Shown: piece by piece, positions 37,309-49,031 of the stretch | Layout of the letters: each line of letters opens with the position of its first letter | Position numbering within the stretch: the first letter of the stretch is position 1 | NCBI GenBank assembly: GCA_028023455.1 | Contig: JAQFVV010006215.1 | Span: forward strand, 4,883,230 to 4,947,229 | Source: Epiperipatus broadwayi | Lineage: Eukaryota > Onychophora > Udeonychophora > Euonychophora > Peripatidae | Length of the DNA stretch: 64,000 bases | Direction: 5' to 3' | Notes under the pieces: generated by a model | What the model saw: the letters and a program-made list of their open reading frames with translations, nothing else | Told to the model about the DNA's origin: nothing | Databases searched by the model: none | Translations under genes and position numbers: made by a program

Positions 37309-38283
37309 ATTTACAAAGTGCATACAATACACAATTTGCAGAAGTTATAGAACAAAAATAATCAATAATTTAGCTATGGCTTAGCACTTTCGAGGTTTTT
37401 TGCCTCATAATCATAGCCATATTGGAAACTGTGAAATAGATCGTCTTAGTCACAAGTTCGCAGGTTTGAATGCCTTTCTATTTAGAAATTTATACTTATA
37501 TAAATTTGAAGCAGACAAAAAGAATAACATTAACACTTATATTAAAGATTTAGTAAAAACAGGCTTCAAATGTAATATTATTACTAACAAGATCAAACAA
37601 TTTTATAGAAAAACAGCAAATAATGTGGAAAGGAATGAACTCCCCCACATTACTCTTCCTTATATTGCTAAAATTTCAAATTGACTAATTATAACACTAT
37701 CAGAAAAATTCACAATAGGTCTTCATATACCGGCCAATACTAATAGATTTGTTAACAATTCAAAAGATAAAATTGACCTCTCCCAAATTCCTCAGGTCAT
37801 TTTTAGTATGATGTGTCCTCAGCCCGGATGCCAAGCCACATACTATGGGAAAACAAAGACAACAATTGGCAACAGGACTGCTCAACACAGGTACACATTT
37901 AAAAGGGCACAGGAAAACAATGATAACACATCTACATTTCTTGAGCATTTAAAAAAGACTGATCATGACTTTGTTCCCTCCAACCCTAGGATTGTATGTA
38001 TATAGACAAACGACTGTAAAAGAAAAATAAAAGGTGTATTTTATCAATGGCAATAACAATGCAATAAACAGATGTGACACCTGCTTTGATATCTCCAAAA
38101 GATGGACAATCTGACTCATTTGCATTTAATTTGCATAGCTTATGTCTAAGACAATCTATTTCACATTTTCCAATATGGCTATGATTATGAGGCAGAGAAC
38201 CAAAAGTGCTAAGCCATAACTAAATTATTGATTATTTTCTGTTTATAACTTCTGCAAACTGCGTATTGTATGCACTTTGTAAA
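37309..38283. mobile_element. Penelope-derived unit bounded by ~150-bp inverted repeats
   Basis: Left arm about 37309-37458 and right arm about 38130-38283 are inverted copies (TTACAAAGTGCATACAATAC, then ATTTAG(C/T)TATGGCTTAGCAC, then ATAATCATAGCCATATTGG). Between them lies the Penelope-like C-terminal frame (37400-38005), which begins inside the left arm. The unit starts 27 bp after the LINE tail. Penelope-like elements often carry repeated ends in direct or inverted order; here the inverted arms enclose a 5'-truncated element, which would be a partial tandem/inverted insertion. It could alternatively be a DNA-type element that captured Penelope sequence. Confidence 0.75.
37400..38005 (+). 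pseudogene. Penelope-like element C-terminus with GIY-YIG-type nuclease
   Basis: One frame of about 200 codons broken by a single TGA at 37682-37684. The first part (LVKTGFKCNIITNKIKQF ... ITLPYIAKIS) matches the Penelope-like linker after the reverse transcriptase thumb, ending in the common 'LPY-x-x-KIS' pattern. The second part has CPQPGC (a CX3-4C pair) followed by TYYGKTKTTIGNRTAQHRYTF, the YIG-like strand and Arg/His helix of the GIY-YIG nuclease. The reverse transcriptase is absent. Distinct from the fragment at 31859, so at least two Penelope-like families are present. Confidence 0.7.
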
Positions 38284-38999
38284 TAATAATAATAGTATTA
38301 AGTTATATATGATACAGATCAGCAAGTTAAAGCATTTAAATTATGCATATATACATAAAATGTATAAATAAAAAGAAAGAGTAGTGATTATAAATATAGT
38401 TAGTTTAAATAATATATGATAAAGGGAACTAGGGTATAAGTTAATTATTTTTAAAAAAACTGTTTCTTTAAAGTTTTAGGGAATTAAAACAGGAGTAGGT
38501 AAGTAAAAGAGTGATTATAATATTTATGGTTTTTATATATTAAAAAAAAAAGATAAATATAAAATATTATTAGTAACAAAAGAATGAATAAGAAAATACT
38601 AAATATATGATTTAAAAATTAAAAAGAATATTATTAATAAATGAATTAAGGTTGAACTGAGAATTACATAAAATAAAAAATATTCTATTAATGTGGGGAT
38701 AATAAAATTAATGTTTAAGTTTATAAGGAATAGAAATAATTAGAGGATTATTAAAAATAATAAAAAGATATATATTTAAATTAATAGTTGTTCATGAATA
38801 TATATAAAGGCAGGAATACACATGTATAATTTATTTTATATTTCATGTTTATGTTTTATTTTATATTAACTGAATTATTTCATTTGGATTTGATTATATT
38901 TAATTTCTTTTAATTTTATTAAGTTGTGTTATATTTTATGTTTTTTTATTATATTTTTTGTTAAGTTTATTGTTTATATTTTTCATGGTATTATTTATA
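38284..38999. other. AT-rich DNA, no feature
   Basis: Dense A/T with stops in all frames. It separates the Penelope-derived unit from the repeat end at 39000. Confidence 0.5.
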
Positions 39000-39165
39000 T
39001 AGTTAGTTATTTCATTTTATTTGTAATTGTATCATAGCTTTGAAGAAGACTGCAGGGTAGTCAAAACTTAAGATTGTGTATACATGTATACAATAAAAAA
39101 AAATTTTGCTAAAAAGTGTTCAAAATAAGGTGGATAAATTGAATTATATTTAGCTGACAGCTCTT
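39000..39165. repeat. repeat end shared with 50990-51121
   Basis: The segment from about 39041 (GAAGAAGACTGCAGGGTAGTC) through a TGTATACATGTATACA palindrome to TTTTGCTAAAAAGTGTTC and GGTGGATAAATTGAATTA matches the block at 51034-51121. In the 51-kb copy the TTTTGCTAAAAA part is also present inverted on the left. This looks like the terminal region of a retroelement, possibly Penelope-like, given the nearby nuclease fragment. Confidence 0.65.
39038..39066 (+). ncRNA. hammerhead-like core, probably degenerate
   Basis: TTGAAGA, then a stem-loop GACT-GCAGGGT-AGTC, then AAAAC. This fits the hammerhead core CTGANGA - stem II - GAAAC with two changes (C to T at the first core base, G to A in GAAA). 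The 51-kb relative keeps AGTCGAAAT but has lost the first half of the core. Hammerhead ribozymes are known in the terminal repeats of Penelope-like elements. Stem III and the cleavage triplet could not be placed with confidence, so activity is doubtful. Confidence 0.3.
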
Positions 39166-39589
39166 TTGAGGCAAAATTCAATAATTCTTCAGACTTATTT
39201 GTAACTATTATTAAAAAATTTGGATCAATATACCAATTGTTTTTAGTATAATACTATAAATAAATTACATTTACTGCAGTCTTTTATATATAAAAAAAAT
39301 CAGATCACTTATATCTTAATATAGCATAATAATCATATTACTTATATCAATGGTGATTTAGCATAAATAATGAATTGTGCCATGTGGATTTTATATTTAT
39401 AAAAAAGTTATTTTTTTTTATGGTCATTTATCAAGATTACAACAATGTACTGATAATACATATTGTCTAATTTTGGATTTATTCATTTTTTAATTTATTG
39501 ATTTTTTTAGGCAGATTAACTATTAATACTTTCAATTCTCCTTTTGTAGCCTTAGATTTAACAGTCATTAACTATATGTTTCATGACTT

Positions 39590-42420
39590 ATGTTTGTCTA
39601 TATCTATATAGATCAGTTTTTATTAAATGCATTCAGGAAGCAGATAATCACAATGACTATGGGTTGCCCTGAATATGTTGATGAGATTCCTATTGCATCT
39701 AAAAAATATCAAACCCATCTGACTTTATTACTGGATCTGGGGGAAAAAACATTTATTTGGAACCTTATAAAAATTTCATTTTCTATGCCATAATTCTTTA
39801 TTTGTATGTTCTTTATTGATCACCTTAAAGAGAAATCTTGATTTAAAATGAGTCTTAGGTGATGATATTATACCTAGAGTTATTAGCAAGTCAGATCTGC
39901 TTAACAATTTTTTATACATTTTCTATTAGACAACTTTTTCTTTGACATATAGCTAAAGAATATATAAAAAACAGAAAGTCACTGCAGAAAAATAGACTTT
40001 GTGTGTGCTAATAATATTTTTATGATAATATTTAATTGAGTATCTAGAAATTTAGCATGAAAATTTTCCCAAAAGAGGAACACAGTATTTGCCAGCAGAA
40101 TAATCTAGTGTAGAGGAATATATTCATAATACAATACAAGCCTAAATAGTGCCCCAGCAAGCTTTCCCAGAAGTTATTTTTTATTTAATCTTAAAGAAAC
40201 AAGGAAAGATAAGTTAGGCTATAACACAAGATTACTTCTAATTAATATGGGATAAGATTATGATTCAAATTAATTACATATTCTTCTCCTGATTAGGAAT
40301 AAGACCCTAGTCTTTAAAAAAGAATTTAAATCTTTTCAAATCCTTATTAAAATACTTTTCTATTTTAGGGAAGAATCTTTGTTGAGAAGTTAAAGCATAC
40401 CATCAGCATAGATAAATTTCCTGCATTCTATTTCTGGAAAATTATCAATAAATATATAATAAGTAGGTGAGAGAATTAAACCCTGCAATAGATTAATGGT
40501 AAAATTTTGTATCTATTAAGATTATCATTTAAGGTTCTTAAATTATTCTATTAGAGAGCATTTTATAAAGTAAATTAATGGTTTCTCTATATTTAAAAAT
40601 TTAGAAACTTTTAGAAAAAAAATGTATAAGCTATATTAAATCATTAAAGATAGATATCAGTTTTTAATTCATGTTAAAAGCCTTTTCCAGCATGACTTAA
40701 ATAAAATTTTAAAAAATGTTTACAGAATTCCTAAACCCAGCCTGCTCTATAGATATAGGACTCTTATCTTATTGGCAAAATTTTTATTAATGATTCTATG
40801 GGAAAACTTGTAAAGAACTCATAAAAATTGTATTGAGTGATAGGCAATCAAGAAAAATTTCAAGTTTACCAATATCTAGATGTTTTGTCACATTGATATT
40901 AGAGAAACATTGTGGAAAAGAAACTTGCAATTTTGCTTTAATGAGGCTTTTTTTATTATATTATTTTCAACCACATTAGCAGTGATAGTAGTAATTCTTT
41001 TAGAGTTACTTTTACACTCACTAAGCTTATTTGAAAGCAACCCAGCATTTTTCTAGATTTTCATTTTTCCACAATCTCTCCACAATTTTATTGTGGCATC
41101 ATCCAGTCATTTTAATAGTTTCCCAGCAATTTCTAGATCTTTGATAAGCAAAATTTTACTATAAAAAGCATTAAATGTATTTTGTTTCAATGTGGATTAT
41201 ATTGCTTTTAATAGGGTAAACTCTATTGCAGTTGTTGCTATGAATTTATTAAATCTATCAAAGCAAAATTAAATTGAAGAAATTTCTATTAATATTCTGT
41301 ACAAGATATTTAATATATTGATTGACTCCACTTACCTTTTCTTAAATTCCGTCTTAAAAGAACATAACTTTCAAGGGTGGGAATGTAGATTACTTGATTT
41401 ACATTGGCTATGGATGAAATGATCTAATATCAGTAGTTAGGAAATGATGAATTATTTTTTGTTGAAATAAAATACAAACTAGAAGTTGCTAAATTCCCAT
41501 CTGACTAAATAGAATGTTTTTCCTCATTTGACAATGTGAGCACATGTTGTTTAAATCCATCCATTCTAAAAGTTGATAACCTGCTTGATCCTCATTTGCA
41601 TACTGCCAAAAATTGCTATGAGAATTGAAATTTTCTATAAATGTAGATGTTGAAAGATCTGGAAGAAGATGGTAAAACCTGTTTGTATTGAAAAAATTAT
41701 AAACATTGCATATGCAAAAATTATGTATCTCAATAGTTATTAATATTTTATTTTAATTGTTTTCAATCGAAGTTGTTTCCTTTACAAAACGATTTGAAGC
41801 AAAAATAGCTATACCATGTTCAGTATACATTCTATCAATAGTCAATTTAAATCCAGAATTCTAAGATAATATGCATTATTAAATAAGAACAGGTCTCCTG
41901 AAATTCAATTACATCAACATTATACTGAAGAATTATTTTATAGAGGATCTTTTTTTCATTTAAATTTGTTGAAATATTTTAATGTGTTTACATGTGTAAA
42001 GAAAATCATTCTATATGGGTGTATTAACACTTGAGATTTTCCCTGTAATGGATATAATGTAATTACTTTTTTATTTTGAAAGCCTACGAACTTTACTTCT
42101 ATAGCATTGGTCTAGCTATCTCTTATGATACTGTTGAACTTATTATTAATAGCTTTATTGTTGTATTTTTATAATCTGCTCTCTTTAACCAAAAAATCAT
42201 TATAATAAAATCTGTTTCTATGTGCAAACCATTTGTTTGTTATGTCTTTGTCTCTCCTAGCAGCATGGGCTGCAGAAAGATTATCATTCATCCACATTAC
42301 CAATAAATATTATTGTAAGCCATTTCCAATCGTATTAATTTTTATATGGCACTTATACTCATGAATATCTGGTAGTTCATGAAAAAACTTCTAAATGGTA
42401 TATACTGTAAATCTCATCTT
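39590..42420 (-). pseudogene. decayed Jockey/I-type LINE (ORF1 trace, endonuclease, RT, C-terminus)
   Basis: Reading the minus strand from high to low coordinates: an ORF1-like trace at ~42420-42160 (AAHAARRDKDITNKWFAHRN); endonuclease at ~42010-41250 with DVIEFQET (41921-41893), GIAIFASN and NFNSHSNFWQYANEDQAGYQ (from GDFNSH-type motif, ~41650-41585); reverse transcriptase with the motif A remnant MLEKAFN near 40690, motif B LLQGLILSPT near 40475 and motif C YADG (from YADD) at ~40410; a C-terminal part at ~39980-39600 with QLNIIIKILLAHTKSIFLQ and IKSDGFDIF. Stops and shifts are frequent throughout, so it is an old copy. Plus-strand frames inside it, such as 39590-39793, are shadows. Confidence 0.8.
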
Positions 42421-44689
42421 TCATTGATGAGATTTGAGCAAATAAAACAAATACTTATCTTAAGCTGCATATTTAAAACGCTTCTGTTAGTGCGTGTTTT
42501 GTTATTGTTATTTATGATTTATTTATATTCGTAGATATATAAGTAATGAGTGAAAATACATATATAAAAAAAGTAAAGAGTGCGTGTATGTGTAAAATAA
42601 ATTTGTGGATAAGTATTCAAAAAAACCCATTGCTTTCGTAATAATGATAAAGTATAAGATATTATTATTACAATTAGTTTAAATACTTTATCAATTACTA
42701 TTTCTAAAATTAATGAAATGTATTTTTATTTAATACACAATTAATAAGAAAAAAAATTGATCGAAGAAACTACTTGTATTAGAACTTTTTTTTTTTGTCA
42801 TTTTCAGTTATAAAAAAATGCTACTACAATTTATTTTTATTCTACTCGTACTTCCCTCTGCTTAAAAATCAATCAATAAGTGCCAAAAGCTAACTCAATC
42901 AGAAATGGTGTCGTCGGTCGGCTTTAAAATTGTCACTAACACGAATTATACATTCACTTCCTTACGTCTTACTTGATATTCATCTTTGACCACTTCGAAA
43001 AAAATGTGAAAATTAACTTTTATCATTTAGACTATTTATTTTATCATTAAAACTGTATTTATTTCAAAATTATGTACTATAAATAAATGAAATTATACGT
43101 TGTTATAACAAGCTAATACTCAAGCGTGTGTGTTATATATACACTGCATAGATCACAGGAAATAGTTTTAAAAAATAAGATAACACAACTATTGCATTAT
43201 TTGCTTCAGTTGTGTAAGAATCGTCGTTATTTTATTAAGTTTTAAAAATCAAAACACTTTAAAAAAATTTATGTAGTTTTAAATTTAATACTGCATTAAA
43301 ATTTGTTAAAATGGCAAGTTTCAGAATATCAAAAATTATGTGAGCTTTGTCATAAAATCTAAATCTCTTGATTGATCAATCAGCCTTCAGTCAAAGATTT
43401 GCGTATTAGATTTGTTTGAAATATTGTATTAAAATTTTCAAGTTGAAAATATGAGCAAATTCAAGCATTTGCCCAGAAAAAAGAATTCTAATACAATAGA
43501 GAATATTATATCATTCTTAAAAAAATATATAATGCAATCTATTTATCACCGAAAAAAACTTATTTGATATAAGAATTGAACTGCATTCTTATTATGTAGT
43601 AACAATACTTAGCAGGATTTTCTGTTCACTTGCTGATTGCCTCTGTTTGATTATTATACTTTAATTTGAACTAATCGTTTAGCAGCCATGAATAAAATCC
43701 CTTCAAATTTGATGCGCTTTACTTAAAATTAAGCTGAAACAAATATAACATTAATAAAAAGCATTCTGATTTAATTAGGTTAGATTTGATTATATTAATT
43801 TAATAATCTCACTATAATTTATAACTAAAATTTTTAGTAAGTAATAAATATTTTTATGTTTACATATATATATATCTGAAGGCTTAATAAATAATGATAA
43901 GGACCTTGATAGTCTCTTATACATTGTGATTGCTGTTCCTATCACTCTCACCTCTTTACAAATAAATCTAAACTACAGAGTTACACCATTCAGTTTGTTT
44001 CATTCTCGGATATTATTATTAGCACATAATCTTAAATTCATGTAATAACGAGAACGTGCTAGATTCCAACATCCTCTACATATATTACTCTTGCTTTCTG
44101 AGTCATTGTCTATTTCAGTTGCTAACAGAGACTAATTTATTCATCTCTTTTATTCTTAAAAACAATCAGATTAGTTTCTTTGTATACATTCATTTTTTAC
44201 TTTCTGCACATCATTATTTAATTATCATTCTTCATTAGTTATTTCTCAGAATCTAATTAATTAATTTTAGAAATATTTTATGATTCTCTTATAACAGTTT
44301 CTCTATTTTTTTACTATAAGGGTTTACTGAAATTAATGCATCTTTAAGATTTTGGTCACAATTATCATTATTATGTTTGATATGGTTCTTAAGTATCGAT
44401 ATAATCTTTGTCATCACTTTCATTATTCGTTTCTGCATTATTCTTGGGAATAAAAATGTCTACATTCTGCTTTTTTCATATATATTTTATGTTTATATAA
44501 ATGGACAACTTTTTTTATTATGCACATACATTATTTGTTTTAAAATGTTCTCTATTATTTTATCAATTTTTTGATTAAACTGATTTTGATCCAGACTTTT
44601 CTTTTTTATTGAAATTTCTGATTACTTTTTTGCTTGGAAGTAAACAATCCAACTTTAACCTTCATTTACATCCTATCCTATGACTAGTT
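42421..44689. other. AT-rich DNA, no gene recognised
   Basis: A CpG-bearing patch near 42905-42980 contains a 23-codon ATG frame (MVSSVGFKIVTNTNY...) but no splice or family evidence. The T-rich plus strand at 44050-44600 may be the far end of the Gypsy remnant that follows, but I could not read it. Confidence 0.4.
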
Positions 44690-47200
44690 TAATGTCTGAT
44701 TTGCCTGCTTTTGCTATGTGCGCTGTATATTACTGAATGAGAGATATAAATATTGTTTACTGAATTTTATTAATTCCTTCTTTATTTTATTATTTACTGT
44801 ATGATATTCAATCCAGCCAGAGTATGCTTCTGCTATAATAAAAATATAAAACTTTTGAATGGTATTGTATGATTTATATGAATATACTATCATGGTTTTG
44901 TAGTCCTAGCTTATGCTTTACATTGCTTTATTGGGAGCCAATTACTTATTAATATTTGCCATAATATTTAATATTTTTTCAATCTCTTTATTGACTTCAG
45001 GCTACCATATTTAAATATGATCCAAAGCCTTCACTTTCACAATTCCCAAATGGGTTTAAATGTCATGATTTTAATACTTTTCTCTAACTTTTAACATAAT
45101 TATTACACAATCTGTTTTCAGTATGATTTTGTTTACAATGAAGACTCTTGCCTTCAACCATGCTATTATAATGTTAAGGACTTCTTTTTTAGGACAATCA
45201 TTCCAATTCAACTTATCATACATCACTTTGTTTGCCAAGATTTAATGCTTTTCTAATGTAATGTATTTATGCTTGAATGTTTAGGAATACATTTATTATT
45301 TCAAATAATAACCAATTATGGTTTATAATTATTAACTATCTTAAATTTTCTTTACATAAATATTGGTGGAATTTTCTTAAAACAAATAGTGTTTTTTTTT
45401 CTTATTGATCTGGCTATAATTTAATTCAGCTTTTGTTGACATCTGATGCAAATAATCAATTAGCCTTTCATTAGTGATTAATGGATGGCAATCAACTGCA
45501 ATGACTCTACAGTTTGATGTTCCATTATTAAGATTATATTATGATTATTATTACAATGACTAAGCAATTTAGAGAGTATGAGAATCTCTTTTGTCTCTTT
45601 AAAAGCTTGATCTTCCACCTCTTTTTAATATCTACTTTTGACTTTTCATCAATGAGAAATATAATGATTTTTCTGTGTGGCTTTACCCTTAAAAAAGGTT
45701 TGAAATAGTTAATCAACTCCAATATTCTTGTAATTCTTTGATATTTTTTGGGGGGTGGGGGCTTAAAAAATTATCTAATAGCTTATATCTTTTCAGTGGC
45801 AGGAAAATCTTCATTCTTGGAAATAAGACACCCTAAGTATTTAATTTCATATATGTGCTACCTGCACTTATAAAGATTTAATTTTGCACTTCATTATTTC
45901 CCATGTATAATAAGTCACCAAAGTAGGCAATCACCTCATCATGCCCTCTTAATGGAATTTGTATTTTTAGTATTAAAATGCCTTGAGCAAATGTTATTCC
46001 AAATGGAAAGTGATTGCATTGGGGTTGTAGTGATAATCTCTGCTGTTTTTACACCCTGGTATTTGATAATAGGTAGCATTAAAGTCTAATTTTACGTAAT
46101 GCATGATTTTTTGCACTTAAAGCTAAAACATTTGTAAAAGGTGACATTTTTAGATATGTTTGTTTTTTTAGCCATTTATTTATAATCACACAGTAATTAG
46201 TGCACAATTGCATTTCACTATTAGGCTTTAAAAGGATAACAATAGATGTTATTAATCTTTCTACTATAGATTTCATTCTTAATTTTTTGACCTTAAATGC
46301 TAGGCATCCTACAGAATTTACATGCTACTGGTCACATTTTTAATGTTTCAATTCTATATTTTAATCATCCTCATTTTTAACTAGAGAAAATATTTCTAAC
46401 TTCATTTGCAATAATTAATATATTTATTATAATTTATTTAATCCTTAATAACCACTCACCAACACTACTTTTATTCTATCTTTTACAAATAATAATTGCA
46501 ATTTTTAGTTTCCTATTATTAACTTCCATAGGAACTTCTTCCTTTTCACTCAGCCTGACTTGGTTTCTATTTACAGCTCGTGTACTTAAGCCCAGTTTCA
46601 CAATATATGGTGGCATTTTTACTTTTGCAATAAGTACTTTTTATTTGACCATTCACTGGCATTATATATGTCAAATTCTATGATGCAACTTTTCCCAAAA
46701 CAACCTTTTTGTGTGAACAATTTCTCACATTCTATGCAATCATCTAATGTTACTCATTTTCTACCTGATGATTTTGTACTGACAAATTATGTTTAATTTT
46801 TTTCTGTGTCTTTTTTTACTAATGGAAGTCTCATCTTCTTTACCAGATCTCAGAATTTATAGTTAATGTTTTTGATCCTATCAGTGACTACCCCAGTATG
46901 TTCTAAATTGAATAACATACCTTAATTATTACAAACCATATAAACTAGATTTAGCCACCTAAATTTGGTAATTTCATTATAATTTATTAGAGCTTTATTA
47001 AATAATCACAAAAACCATAATGTCTTCTTCTACCTAACAATTAGTTATTCCATAGTTTTTAGCTTTCCATGCTGAATCTAATCCCAGATTGGTACCATAC
47101 CATATTCTCAGCATTTGATTTTTAATACATGTAATCTTAAATTCATATAAAAGTGATACTGCAATGGCTTCCAACTTCCCATGGTGATACATATATTACT
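44690..47200 (-). mobile_element. decayed Gypsy-like LTR retrotransposon pol
   Basis: Minus strand, order RT - RNase H - integrase, which defines Gypsy-type pol. The RT part (46276-45620) reads IVILLKPNSEMQLCTNY, NKWLKKQTY, FPFGITFAQGI, VIAYFGDLL (from YxDDLL) and KNIKELQEY. The RNase H part (~45540-45330) reads AELNYSQI and FVLRKFHQYL. The integrase part (~45060-44690) reads FGIVKVKALDHI, EVNKEIEKIL and FIIAEAYSGWIEYHTVNN. Upstream sequence to ~47200 contains a Cys-bearing peptide that may be the protease/Gag side. All parts have stops and shifts. No LTR pair could be recognised. Confidence 0.78.
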
Positions 47201-47524
47201 TGTTCTTTCTGACATTTTTAAATATTTTTATTTAAGATACGACTTCTGTTTATTTGGATCAGGTTTTATAACGAATTTTTAACATACTTTTACTGAACAA
47301 ATTTTCTTCAAATTTTACACACATTTGCTTCTGATAGCAATGCAATGTAAAAATGCAATATTTTAGGGTTGTTGAACCTAACATAATTGGCTGAACTACA
47401 TTTCAAAATAGCATTCAAATAACTTCAGAAAGTTTTGAATTATGCACAATAGATGGTATGATATCTTTCATTTAATTTTAGAAAGAAATTTTAAAAGAAT
47501 TAATTATAATATTTAAATACAAGT

Positions 47525-47985
47525 ACATTGTCTATATTGAACTTAATGTAATTAGAAGGGATTTAAATTCAGACTTTCAAACTTTCTCACATCTATCCAT
47601 TCCATCTTATACAGATGATACACATGACCACATACATGTGAAAAGGATAAATGTGTATGAATATAATATTGGAATTAACAAGCACTTTGAGCATTCCATC
47701 TTTGGATTTTCAATGAGATGGGTGGCTGAAGAGTTGGAGGATGGAGAAGATTAAAGTCTATTCATTAAAGTTTGAAGATTTGCTATCTTAATATAAACTG
47801 AGCAGTGATTATATATATGTATAGGAGATGAGTGCTGGTTCAGCATGAAATATATATATATATTGGAGATTATTTATCTTTTTACATGTATGTGGTCATG
47901 TGTATCAGTTTTATAAGATGATGTGGAAAGATGTAGGAAGGTTGAAAGTCTGAATTCAAATTCCTTCTAATTAAATTAATTATAA
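47525..47985. mobile_element. MITE-like element with ~100-bp terminal inverted repeats and hammerhead remnant
   Basis: The left end (ATTGAACTTAATGTAATTAGAAGG, then CAGACTTTCAA and CACATGACCACATACATG) is mirrored at the right (CATGTATGTGGTCATGTGTATC ... GAAAGTCTGAATTC ... CCTTCTAATT). Interior of ~240 bp is non-coding and contains the hammerhead remnant at 47832-47866. Family members: arms-only copy at 16352-16560, partial copy at 48331-48600, and a relative at 63113-63284. Confidence 0.85.
47832..47866 (+). ncRNA. partial hammerhead remnant
   Basis: GTGCTG-GTT-CAGCAT forms a six-pair stem II with loop GTT, followed by GAAA (47847-47850), an AT palindrome and TTGG (47863-47866). The 5' half of the core is damaged: GAGATGA replaces CTGATGA, apparently through loss of ~15-20 bp present in the 48.4-kb copy. 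Not expected to cleave. Confidence 0.5.
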
Positions 47986-48330
47986 TAGAAAAAAGAGATA
48001 ACATGAAATCTTAATTTCTCCTTTGATTGTTTAAAATTAAACTTGCTTTTTTTAAACTGCTGCTTTAATAAAAATAAAAATTTTGTAACCCAGTTTAAAT
48101 AATTTTATAATATATACTCAAATGCTGAAAATAAAAAATAATATGTATAAAAAAATTTTTTTTAAATATCTTTATTAATTTGATGATTAATGTAATAAAA
48201 AGAAAGAAAAAACTTTTTGGATCACAATTTTGGTTACTTTTACTTTCACTCTTAACCTGAGACAGATAATCTTGATTGGCTACTGTCCTAAGTAAAGAGC
48301 TTTCTAATTAAACAAATCTTCAAACTTGAA

Positions 48331-48600
48331 GCTTATCCATTAAAGTTTGAAGATTTGCTATCTTAATATAAACTGAGCAGTGATTGTATATATGTATTGG
48401 AGATGGATATCTGGACCAACTGGTGAGTGCTGTTTCAGCATGAATATGCATATTGGAGATCGTTTTTTTCACATGTATCGTCATATGTATCAGTTGTATA
48501 AGATGAATTGAATAACTGTGGAGAGTTTTGAAAGTCTGAATTCAAGTCCCTTATTAATTACTTTATGTCTACTATACACAATACACACATATTTAAATAT
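48331..48600. mobile_element. partial copy of the 47.5-kb MITE-like family
   Basis: From TTAAAGTTTGAAGATTTGCTATC to the right inverted-repeat end (TGAAAGTCTGAATTCAAGTCCCTT) it follows the interior and right end of 47525-47985; the left end is missing. It keeps ~20 bp (GGATATCTGGACCAACTGG) lost from the other copy. Confidence 0.8.
48409..48460 (+). ncRNA. hammerhead ribozyme-like sequence, mutated core
   Basis: Stem I is ATCT-gga-CCAA (48409-48419) paired with TTGG-AGAT (48453-48460). The core reads CTGGTGA (CTGATGA with A to G), stem II is GTGCTG-TTT-CAGCAT with six pairs, and GAA has lost one A of GAAA. A TATGCATA palindrome takes the place of a tiny stem III. The layout equals that of the better copy at 63213, so this is a decayed member of the same ribozyme family. 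Confidence 0.55.
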
Positions 48601-49031
48601 TATATATGTGTAATAGTCTAAGCCATTGTATTTTGTTTATAGAATTAGATGTCATTTGGTCAAAGAATATTACAGTGTTTTATGGACACACTTAAAAATA
48701 TTGGCTTAGATATTTAAAAAGTATCAATACATAAAACCATAGGTGATATACACTCTGCCCCCCAGGCTTGTAAAATCCATCAAACTAGGACTCACAAGCA
48801 AACACCATAGCAACATCCACACATTATCTTGTTTGGAAAAACGAGTTCATAAAAAAAAATCAAATATCATCATGTCAAAATAAATCTTGCATTGTCTAAT
48901 AATAATAAAGTTCAATCAAAGTTGCTTCTAAATAAGTTAGAAAATAAGAATCTCACTTCTGTACAATGGCAAATTTTTAATTATTTTTAATAAAATACTC
49001 CCCAAAAATAAGGCAAATGTGAATGTAACAG
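48601..49031. other. AT-rich DNA upstream of the 49.0-kb exon
   Basis: No element recognised. If the exon at 49032 is a true internal/terminal exon, this is intron. Confidence 0.4.

Noticed and set aside
39590-39793. 67-codon plus-strand frame with an apparent acceptor TATATAG
   Set aside because: The opposite strand continues the C-terminal part of the decayed Jockey/I-type LINE, which explains the sequence.
42906-42977. 23-codon ATG frame in a CpG-bearing patch
   Set aside because: Short, no splice signals or family match.
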